Assembly: GCA_016706845.1 (NCBI GenBank)
Contig: JADJIV010000003.1
Coordinates: forward strand, 1 to 64,000
Length of the DNA: 64,000 nucleotides
Direction of reading: 5' to 3'
Origin: PNOJ01 sp016706845
Lineage (GTDB): Bacteria; Krumholzibacteriota; Krumholzibacteriia; LZORAL124-64-63
Shown: one piece after another, positions 8,570 through 15,695 of the stretch
Position numbering within the stretch: position 1 is the first letter of the stretch
Layout: each line of letters begins with the position of its first letter
Made by a program: the position numbers and the translations under genes
The notes under the pieces: generated by a model
What the model saw: the letters and a program-made list of their open reading frames with translations, nothing else
What the model was told of the DNA's origin: nothing
Databases searched by the model: none

Positions 8570-8577
8570 CATTTCTC
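8570..8577. repeat. 8-bp target-site duplication, right
   Basis: CATTTCTC, the second copy of the 8-bp sequence found at 7343-7350. Confidence 0.85.
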
Positions 8578-8690
8578 ATGGTCGGACTTTGACCGTCGCG
8601 CAAGCATGGCTTAAGGTGGGCTGCGGCCGCTTGAAAACGACGGCCTCCCGAAAGGAATTCCCCACCCGGGCGTTGGGTGGGAACGACGGC

Positions 8691-9248
8691 ATGACGCACA
8701 GGACCGATGACGAGTTGATGGTGGACCAGATCGCGGGCGACGAGAACGCCCTGCGGGTTCTGGTCGAGCGCTGGGAGCGCCCGGTGTTCGCCTTCCTGGT
8801 CCGCATGCTGGGGTCGCCGGAGGAAGCCGAGGACTTGTGTCAGGACACCTTCATCAGCATGATCAAGGCCTCGGGACGCTACCGGCCGGACGGGAAGTTC
8901 CAGAGCTGGCTCTTCCGCATCGCCGGCAACCTGGCGCGCAGCCGCCTGCGACGGCGCAAGATCCTGCGCTGGCTCCCGCTGACGGCGGAACAGGCAGAGA
9001 CGCCGGCGGGTGATCCCGACGCCCTCGCGCGTCTGACCGGCCGGGAAGAACGGCACCTGGTTCAGGGGGCCGTCGCCCGTCTCCCCGACCGCCAACGTCA
9101 GGCCCTGGTGCTCAAGCAGTACCAGGACCTGAGCTACCAGGAGATCGCCGACGCCATGGGGACCTCCGTGTCCTCGGTCCAGATGCTGCTGCACCGGGCG
9201 ATGACCACGCTGAGACGGGACCCTGTTTTCCGGAGGGATGAAACATGA
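8691..9248 (+). CDS. ECF-type RNA polymerase sigma factor
   Basis: 185 aa from the ATG at 8691; longer in-frame readings upstream run antisense through the transposase and are not genuine. Region 2 (about 20-90, with the EEAEDLCQDTFISM and FQSWLFRIAGNLARSRLRRRK cores) and region 4 (about 120-180, YQEIADAMGTSVSSVQMLLHR helix-turn-helix) are complete, with no region 3. It overlaps the next gene, an anti-sigma factor, by ATGA. The pair plus the CpxP-like protein looks like an envelope stress unit. Confidence 0.93.
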   Translation: MTHRTDDELMVDQIAGDENALRVLVERWERPVFAFLVRMLGSPEEAEDLCQDTFISMIKASGRYRPDGKFQSWLFRIAGNLARSRLRRRKILRWLPLTAEQAETPAGDPDALARLTGREERHLVQGAVARLPDRQRQALVLKQYQDLSYQEIADAMGTSVSSVQMLLHRAMTTLRRDPVFRRDET

Positions 9249-9658
9249 GCGGTACCGATCACCCGACCGGCGATGTGCTGCAGGCCTACCGCGACGGCGA
9301 ACTGGAGCCGTCGGCGGCCGCCGGCGTGGCCGCCCACTGCGGGCGCTGTGAAGCCTGCCGGTCCGAGTTGTCCGACCTGGAACGGGTGGTCCGGCTGTTG
9401 ACGGACGTCCGGACGCCCGAATTGCCCCGCCCGGTCTGGCCGCGCGTACGGCCAGGGCAAGTGCGCGAGCCCGGCTTCCGCCCCGTTTTCGGGGTCACGG
9501 CCTGCGCGATCGGCGTGGTCCTGGGAATCCTGATCGGGCCCGTGCAGTTCGACTCCGAAGCCACCAGCGCCGCGCCGGCGGCGTCAGGGACGGTGGCGGT
9601 ATGGAACGGCAGCGCTACCTCGCCGTTGCTGGCCGTCTACCTGAACGGCCGGGAATGA
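9245..9658 (+). CDS. Zinc-finger (ZAS-type) transmembrane anti-sigma factor
   Basis: 137 aa. The N-terminus carries the HCGRCEACRSEL zinc-anti-sigma motif (His-x3-Cys-x2-Cys), which would hold the sigma factor inactive in the cytoplasm. One membrane span follows (about 81-98), then a short periplasmic tail. It overlaps the sigma-factor stop by 4 bp, so the two are co-translated. The tail is short and lacks a recognisable sensor domain, leaving sensing to a partner, perhaps the CpxP-like product downstream. Confidence 0.88.
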   Translation: MSGTDHPTGDVLQAYRDGELEPSAAAGVAAHCGRCEACRSELSDLERVVRLLTDVRTPELPRPVWPRVRPGQVREPGFRPVFGVTACAIGVVLGILIGPVQFDSEATSAAPAASGTVAVWNGSATSPLLAVYLNGRE

Positions 9659-9669
9659 GGAAGGCCACC

Positions 9670-10206
9670 ATGTCGAAAACCATCGTCTACCTGTTGCTGG
9701 CGGCGTCCCTGGGCCTCAATGCGGGCCTGATCACCACGACCCTGATCCACCGTCCGAATCCGGCGGTGCCAGGGCTTCGGCACGAACCCGACGGAGGCCG
9801 CGACCAGGAACCCGGCCCCCGCCCCGGGCCCGGACAGATCGTCGACGAACACGTGCGGGGAATGACCCAGCACCTGGATCTCGACGCGCAGCAACAGCAG
9901 GCCGTCCGCGCCGTCCTCGAACGCCATGCGCCTCAACTGGCCCGGCTCCAGGCCGACGCCGACGACGCCGGCCGCAAGCTGTCCGCGGTCTATGCCGCGG
10001 CCGAATTCGATCCCGGTCGCTTCATTCAACTGACCGCTGCAGCCGGCGCCGCCCGCGCCCGGGTGGATTCCCTGTCGGCGGTGATGCTGGTAGACGAGGC
10101 CGCCGTGCTGACGACGCAGCAGCGACGGCTTTTCGCCGAGGTCGCGCCGACGATCCACAGCGCTCCCCAAGGACCCCCCGGCCGCAACAGGCCGCCGCCC
10201 AGGTAG
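9670..10206 (+). CDS. Periplasmic CpxP/Spy-like (heavy-metal sensor family) protein
   Basis: 178 aa from the ATG at 9670, chosen for its AGGAAGG leader; an alternative ATG at 9655 overlaps the anti-sigma stop. A signal anchor (residues 3-22) is followed by a proline-rich linker and a helical region (about 65-160) rich in Gln, Arg and Leu. The LDLDAQQQQAVRAVLERH segment is the Spy/CpxP-type LTxxQ-like repeat. Family members bind misfolded proteins or metals in the periplasm. Position after sigma and anti-sigma genes, as in metal-responsive CnrYXH-type systems, suggests it senses the inducing stress. Confidence 0.75.
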   Translation: MSKTIVYLLLAASLGLNAGLITTTLIHRPNPAVPGLRHEPDGGRDQEPGPRPGPGQIVDEHVRGMTQHLDLDAQQQQAVRAVLERHAPQLARLQADADDAGRKLSAVYAAAEFDPGRFIQLTAAAGAARARVDSLSAVMLVDEAAVLTTQQRRLFAEVAPTIHSAPQGPPGRNRPPPR

Positions 10207-10239
10207 CGGCGTCCGGCTCTCCCGGCCCGACGGCCCCGC

Positions 10240-10267
10240 CACAGCCGCACCATCGGGTGCGGCTGTG
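10240..10267 (+). terminator. 12-bp hairpin terminator after the sigma operon
   Basis: CACAGCCGCACC and GGTGCGGCTGTG pair perfectly around an ATCG tetraloop, 33 bp past the stop at 10206. There is no U-tract. Confidence 0.6.
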
Positions 10268-10417
10268 CCGTCTGTGGTCCGGTGATGCCCCCCGCCGGCG
10301 CCGCGTGCCGAATTCCGACTCCTCGAAATCCCACCGAAAGGAATGCCGGACTCGTCCGTTTGGCAGGATATGCGACCATCGGACCCGTCATGCCTCGAAC
10401 CAACGGAGCGCGGCACC

Positions 10418-12892
10418 ATGAGACTGACCTCGATCCCCATCCTCGTCGCGATCATGCTCGCGATCACCTGCAGCACGGCCGGCGCGGCCCTGATCCCGGC
10501 GTCCCATCCTCTGTTCGACGGGGACGCGGTCCATGAGATCCGGCTGACGTTCACGCAGACCGACTGGTGGAACATCCTGACGGCCAACTTCGAGGACTAC
10601 GACGACCCGCCGTACCTGGAGGCCTCCTTCGACTGGGGATCGACACACCTGGCCTCGATCGGCGTCCGCTTCAAGGGCAACAGCAGCTACTGGCAGTACT
10701 ACGGGCTCAAGAAGTCCTTCAAGCTGGACATCGACGAGTTCGTGGCCGGGCAGGAGATCGAGGGACTGGACAAGCTCAGCCTGAACAACTGCTTCCTCGA
10801 TCCGAGCTTCGTCCGTGAAAAGGCGGTGTACGAGCTGTGCGGAGGCCATGGGATGGCCACCTGCCGCACGAACTACGCCGCCCTGTACATCAACGGCACC
10901 TACTGGGGCCTCTACCTGCTGGTCGAGCAGCAGGACCAGGAATTCATCGAAAGCCGCTGGGGTGCCGGCGAGAACGGCAATCTGTGGAAAGGGGAACCCT
11001 ACGGGACCCTGGAGTACCTGGGCGCCGCCGAGTCCGCCTATTACGACGACTATGAGCTGAAAACCAACGAGACCGCCAACGACTGGTCCGACCTGGTGGA
11101 TTTCGTCACCCAGCTCAACAACACGTCCCTCGCCGCCCTGCCGGACAGCCTGCACAACCGTCTCGACGTCAACTCGGCGATGGCCATGCTGGCCGTGGAC
11201 AACTTCACGGTCAACCTGGACAGCTACGTCGGCCGCTGCGCCAACTACTACTTCTACCACCGCGATCTGGATGACCGCTTCGTCTTCACCAAGTGGGACC
11301 AGAACGAGGCGTGGGGCATCTTCAACCAGTACAACCTGTCCACGACCCAGCTCCAGCAGCTGAGCCCCTACTGGGTGAACACCATGTCCGGAGAGGCCCG
11401 GCCCCTGGCCAGCCGCCTCAGGAGCGTCAGCGCCTACGCGGACGTGTACCGCGGCCACATGAAGAAGCTGATGGCGGGCGCCGCGGTGCCGGCCACCCTC
11501 ATCGCCCGCATGACGACCCTGCGCAACCTGATCCGGTCCTACGTGACCGCCGATCCCAACAAGATGTTCACGAACGCCCAGTTCGAGGCGTGCATGACTT
11601 CGAACGTCGTCGCCTCCTTCGGCCCGCCTCCAGGCCGCACCATCCCGGCCCTGCAAACCTTCATCAACGCGCGCAACACCTACCTTCTCAGCCAGATCGG
11701 CGCCTGGACGCCCATCACGGGCCTTGTGCTCAACGAGGTCATGGCCAGCAACAACAGCACGCTGGCCGACAATGCGGGCGACTACGACGACTGGATCGAG
11801 GTGGCCAACGTCGGCGCCGTCTCCATCAACCTGAGCGGGCTGGGTCTGACCGATCACCTGGAGGGCACGCCGGAGTTCGCGTTTCCCGACATCACGCTCG
11901 CCCCCGGCGCCGTCGTGCTGGTCTGGGCCGACGAAGAGCCGGGCGAAGGTCCCCTCCACGCGCCGTTCAAACTCGACGCCGACGGCGAGGACGTCTTCCT
12001 GACGCAGGGCGCCGTCATCATCGACCAGGTCACCTTCCCCGCACTGGGCTCCGACGTGAGCTGGGGCCGGTGGCCGCACGGCACGGGCGACTGGGGCCTG
12101 CTGAGCGTGGCCACCCCCGGCGCGACGAACCAGAACACCGTGGAGCCCGAAGCCGTCAACCTCTTCATCAACGAGTTCCTGGCCCTGAACACGACCGGCC
12201 TCCGGGATGAGGCCGGCGAGTACGAGGACTGGGTCGAAATCTACAATCCCGGTCCCGGCGCGGTCGCGATGGGCGGGTTGTTCCTGACAGACGACATGAC
12301 GCTGCCGACGCAGTGGGCCTTCCCCGACACCGTCCTCGCCGCCGGTGGCTTCATGCTGGTCTGGTGCGACGACGACGCGGCCGACGGGCCCCTGCACGCG
12401 AACTTCAAGCTCAGCGGCAGCGGCGAGTCGATCGCCCTGTTCGGCCGCCTGGCGGCGGGGAACGAGGAGATCGACAGCCACGTCTTCGGCGTCCAGAGCG
12501 GCAACGTCAGCGAGGGCCGCGCGACGGACGGCGCAGCGGCCTGGACCTTCTTCTCCATGCCGACCCCGGGCGCCGGCAACAGCGGCACCATCGACGTTCC
12601 CGGGGCGACAAGCGGTCGACTGCGCTTGTTGCCTGGTTTCCCGAACCCCTTCAACCCGCAGACGTCGCTGTGCTTCGAGATCCCGCGTGGCGGGCAAGTC
12701 CTGCTGGAGGTCTTCGACGTCAAGGGCCGAGTGGTCGCCCGTCTCACGGACGAACCCCTGCCGGCGGGCCTACACCGTGTCGCCTGGGACGGCACCGATC
12801 CGAGCGGGGACCCCCTCGCCTCGGGCGTCTACTTCTCCCGCCTGTCGTTCGACGGGGAGTCCCTGACGGGACGGCTCACTCTCGTGCGCTGA
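10418..12892 (+). CDS. Secreted CotH kinase-like protein with two lamin-tail domains and a FlgD-like C-terminal domain
   Basis: 824 aa from the ATG at 10418, which begins a clean signal peptide (cleavage near STAGA, residue 23). Residues about 40-370 are a CotH domain (VRFKGNSSYW, GLYLLVEQQDQEF, FTKWDQNEAWG). Two lamin-tail domains follow (about 436-565 and 583-700; LNEVMASN and INEFLALN starts). The last 85 residues are a FlgD-like Ig fold (PGFPNPFNPQT, then GVYF), the tail seen on many secreted proteins of these phyla. CotH domains phosphorylate proteins in spore coats; here a secreted protein kinase or a structural role are both possible. VTC and DUF4956 genes follow directly. Confidence 0.88.
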   Translation: MRLTSIPILVAIMLAITCSTAGAALIPASHPLFDGDAVHEIRLTFTQTDWWNILTANFEDYDDPPYLEASFDWGSTHLASIGVRFKGNSSYWQYYGLKKSFKLDIDEFVAGQEIEGLDKLSLNNCFLDPSFVREKAVYELCGGHGMATCRTNYAALYINGTYWGLYLLVEQQDQEFIESRWGAGENGNLWKGEPYGTLEYLGAAESAYYDDYELKTNETANDWSDLVDFVTQLNNTSLAALPDSLHNRLDVNSAMAMLAVDNFTVNLDSYVGRCANYYFYHRDLDDRFVFTKWDQNEAWGIFNQYNLSTTQLQQLSPYWVNTMSGEARPLASRLRSVSAYADVYRGHMKKLMAGAAVPATLIARMTTLRNLIRSYVTADPNKMFTNAQFEACMTSNVVASFGPPPGRTIPALQTFINARNTYLLSQIGAWTPITGLVLNEVMASNNSTLADNAGDYDDWIEVANVGAVSINLSGLGLTDHLEGTPEFAFPDITLAPGAVVLVWADEEPGEGPLHAPFKLDADGEDVFLTQGAVIIDQVTFPALGSDVSWGRWPHGTGDWGLLSVATPGATNQNTVEPEAVNLFINEFLALNTTGLRDEAGEYEDWVEIYNPGPGAVAMGGLFLTDDMTLPTQWAFPDTVLAAGGFMLVWCDDDAADGPLHANFKLSGSGESIALFGRLAAGNEEIDSHVFGVQSGNVSEGRATDGAAAWTFFSMPTPGAGNSGTIDVPGATSGRLRLLPGFPNPFNPQTSLCFEIPRGGQVLLEVFDVKGRVVARLTDEPLPAGLHRVAWDGTDPSGDPLASGVYFSRLSFDGESLTGRLTLVR

Positions 12893-12896
12893 AGCC

Positions 12897-12915
12897 GGCC
12901 CGGGGAAACCGGGCC
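12897..12915. terminator. 7-bp GC hairpin between the CotH-like and VTC genes
   Basis: GGCCCGG and CCGGGCC pair around a GGAAA loop, 4 bp after the CotH-like stop. It could attenuate transcription into the VTC gene or protect the upstream mRNA. Confidence 0.4.
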
Positions 12916-12949
12916 TCCGCGGTCATCAACCAGGGAACAGGCGGACGCA

Positions 12950-13735
12950 ATGGCCTTGTCAGACAACTGCGTATCGGACATCCAGACCCGGTTCCGGCGG
13001 TACGAGTGCAAGTATCTCATCGGCGAGGACCAGGCGGCGGGGATCCGCGCTTTCGCCCGACCCTACGTCGTGCCGGATCCCCACGCCGCCGCGAGTCCGG
13101 ACCTGAGCTACGACATCACGAGCCTCTATCTCGATGCGCCCGATCTGAGGCTATACCGGGAGACCGTGGAGGGCCAACTGAACAGGATCAAGCTGCGGAT
13201 CCGGCACTATGAGGAGTCTCCGGATTCGCCGGTGTTCCTGGAGATCAAAAAGCGGTTCAACGGGCTGGTCCTGAAGAGCCGGGCCGGCATCTGCAGGGAC
13301 GCCACGGCCGCGATCCTGGACGGCGGAGTCCCGGATCTTCGATTCCCGAAGAGCGATCAACAGGCTTGTTGCGAGGAGTTCGCCGGCTGGGTCGCCCGTT
13401 GGCGCGCCCGGCCCATGGTCTGGGTCAGGTACCGCAGGGAAGCCTACGTGGGGACGATCAACACCGACGTCCGGGTCACCATGGACCGCGGCCTCGTGTG
13501 CGCTCCCGCCGACGACGGCGGCGGGCCGGTCCGGGCATCCTCCTGGCGACCGGTGGAAACCAGGCTGGTGATCCTGGAAGTGAAGTTCGACGGGTCCTTC
13601 CCCGGCTGGGTGGCCCAGCTCGTCCAGCGCTTCCGGCTCGAGAAGAGATCCTACTCGAAGTACGGACACTGCATCCAACGGGCGATGGCCGAAGATTCGC
13701 TGCCGATCACCCGGTTCAGGGCCATGGCGTCATGA
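12950..13735 (+). CDS. VTC-domain polyphosphate polymerase-like protein
   Basis: 261 aa, matching the isolated VTC domain size. Conserved basic and acidic strands of the triphosphate-tunnel fold are visible: RYECKYLI (17-24), RIKLRIRHYEE (79-89), VFLEIKKRFNG (96-106), and late EVKFDG. In yeast VTC4 this fold makes polyphosphate from ATP; bacterial stand-alone members are poorly studied. The stop overlaps the DUF4956 start by ATGA. A VTC domain protein next to DUF4956 and CotH genes is a recurrent bacterial neighbourhood, implying a joint membrane-linked function. Confidence 0.85.
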   Translation: MALSDNCVSDIQTRFRRYECKYLIGEDQAAGIRAFARPYVVPDPHAAASPDLSYDITSLYLDAPDLRLYRETVEGQLNRIKLRIRHYEESPDSPVFLEIKKRFNGLVLKSRAGICRDATAAILDGGVPDLRFPKSDQQACCEEFAGWVARWRARPMVWVRYRREAYVGTINTDVRVTMDRGLVCAPADDGGGPVRASSWRPVETRLVILEVKFDGSFPGWVAQLVQRFRLEKRSYSKYGHCIQRAMAEDSLPITRFRAMAS

Positions 13736-14427
13736 GCGGAATCCTGAACAGCATGCTCGGCTACAGGGAGGGCGGCGGCGCCCTGGCGGTGGGAGCCGTC
13801 ATCCTCGGCCTGCTCGCAGCCTTTCTGCTCAGTCACGGCATCGCCTGGGTCTACCTCCGGACGCATCGCGGCATTTCCTACTCCGGCACCATGGCGCGCT
13901 CCCTGGTCATCCTTTCTCTGATCGTGGCCCTGGTCATGATGGTCATCGGCAACAACGTCGCCCGCGCGTTCGGCCTCTTCGGCGCCCTGGCCCTGATCCG
14001 GTTCCGGACGCCGGTCAAGGACGCCAACGACACGGTGTTCCTGTTCTTCGCGGTCGCGATCGGGATCGCCGTCGGCACGGGCAACATCCTGGCCGGAACC
14101 ATCGGCACGGTGGTGATCTGTCTCGTTCTGCTCTATCTCGCGACCGTCAAATTCGGCAACCCCCTGCATCACGACGGCCTCCTGCGCCTCCACGTCCCCG
14201 TAGACGGGAACCAGGCGGACGTCGTCGGCGGGATCCTGAACCGGTACTGCGACGCGTTCAACCTCCTGCACATCCGGGAGGCGGAGGGCGGCCCGACGCT
14301 GGAAATGTCCTACCAGATCAGGCTGCTCGACATCCGCTACGCGGCGCCGCTGGTGGCGGAGATCGAAGGACTGGCCGCAGTGAGCCGCCTCTCCCTTCTC
14401 ATGCAGGATACGGAGGCGACTCCCTGA
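13732..14427 (+). CDS. DUF4956 integral membrane protein
   Basis: 231 aa from the ATG overlapping the VTC stop. Four hydrophobic segments are visible (about 18-36, 58-76, 98-111, 114-131), then a soluble C-terminal half of about 90 residues. The loop GALALIRFRTPVKDANDTVFLFF is the most conserved part of the family. Its biochemical role is unknown; it may be the membrane partner of the VTC enzyme. The stop codon shares its last base with the next ATG (ATG at 14427), so translation is coupled to the HlyD-like gene. Confidence 0.85.
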   Translation: MSGILNSMLGYREGGGALAVGAVILGLLAAFLLSHGIAWVYLRTHRGISYSGTMARSLVILSLIVALVMMVIGNNVARAFGLFGALALIRFRTPVKDANDTVFLFFAVAIGIAVGTGNILAGTIGTVVICLVLLYLATVKFGNPLHHDGLLRLHVPVDGNQADVVGGILNRYCDAFNLLHIREAEGGPTLEMSYQIRLLDIRYAAPLVAEIEGLAAVSRLSLLMQDTEATP

Positions 14428-15582
14428 TGAACAAATCGCCCGCATGCCCGGTCCCGTTCCGGATCTCCACCCGGGACAGCCTGAAGTGCCGTCTGCGGCG
14501 CCGGGCGCCGCTGCTGGTCTGGTTGGGCGTCCTGGCCGCGGCGCTGCCCCTCTACCTCCGGCAGGAGTCGGGTCTCACCGTGACGGGAGTCGCGGAAGAA
14601 ATCCGCTACAGCGTGGCCTCGGAGTCCGCCGGCCGCCTGCAGCGGCTCGCCGTGACGCTCAACGAAGACGTGTCGCGGGGGCAGATCGTCGCGATCTTCG
14701 AAACCGACGGTCTTCGCCTGCAACTGCAGGCAGCCCAGGCCGAACTGGAGCGCCTCGCCCACGAACTCGTCCGGGAGCAGACGCGCTGGGAATTCGACGC
14801 CGCCGGGCAGGAGGCGGAACAACTAACGAATCTGCGCCGCTTCGCCCCGCGATGCCTCGAGCATCCACCTGGAGCACCTCGCCGCCCTGGCCGATCTGGC
14901 GGCAAACCGTATCAGCCTGCAGGGCCTGGAGCTCAACCTGGACCGGTCGCGCCAGCTCGCGGCGAACGACCTGATCTCCGCGGCGGAGTTGGACGCGGAC
15001 CGCATCGCCTTTGAGGCGCTCAGCGAGAAGGTCGCCGGCCTCGATTCGACCGCAGCCATCCTGCTCGCTGCCACCCTGGACGCCGACGCCAGGTATCGGA
15101 AGTACCTAGGCAGCACCGTGACCGGCCGCTTGGATCCGGTGGTCCAGCTGAAACCCCTGGAGAGCGCGATCAAGGTCCAGGAAACACAGATCGAGATGGT
15201 GAATCTGGCAATCCTCGAGTGCGCGCTGAGAGCGCCGATCGACGGCCGGGTCGCCGAAATCTTCCGTCAGGACGGCGAGGTAGCCGCCGCAGGTGAGCCT
15301 TTGCTCTCGATCGTGGATCCGCGATCGACCCGACTGCTGGCCTATGTCCCGGAACGAGGGATTTCCGACCTGCACCTGGGCGACAAGGTGAGGGTCAGGA
15401 GAATCTCCGATCCTGCCCGCTCCTTCACCTGCTACGTCGCCGGGCTCGGAGCGAGCGTGGAACCGCTGCCGCAGCGGCTCTCCCCCGCGGACGCCGCCCC
15501 CGGCTGGGGTCTGGCTGTGACCATCCCACTGTCGGGTTCACACGCAGCGATTCCCGGCGAGTCATTCGAAATCTCGTTCTAG
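14427..15582 (+). pseudogene. HlyD/RND-type periplasmic adaptor, frameshifted
   Basis: The N-terminal frame (from 14427) has one membrane segment (about 27-44) and the first half of the biotinyl-lipoyl-like domain with the start of the coiled coil. At the C run 14845-14848 the frame breaks. The continuation in the next frame (RDASSIHLEHLAALADL onward) supplies the rest of the coiled coil, the second lipoyl half (LRAPIDGRVAEIF) and the beta-barrel, ending at 15582. Removing one C restores about 384 codons, so a single-base insertion explains everything. It would link an inner-membrane component to the periplasm; no RND or ABC partner is adjacent, only DUF4956 and VTC. Confidence 0.8.
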
Positions 15583-15600
15583 GGCGCAACGGAGGCCGCC

Positions 15601-15643
15601 GTGTAGCGACGGGAACCCCGGCAGCCAAAGGTCGCGGCGTGGA
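15601..15643. repeat. Dispersed 43-bp sequence, copy 2
   Basis: About 81% identical to 5824-5866. It lies in the 113-bp gap between the HlyD-like gene and the HEAT-cyclophilin gene. On the minus strand it keeps a TTGGCT/TACACG pair at 17-bp spacing, facing into the HlyD-like gene. Confidence 0.45.
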
Positions 15644-15695
15644 CACCGCCGCGGGGGGATGCTAGGGTAGGGTGGCCCCGAACCGGAGGAACGGC

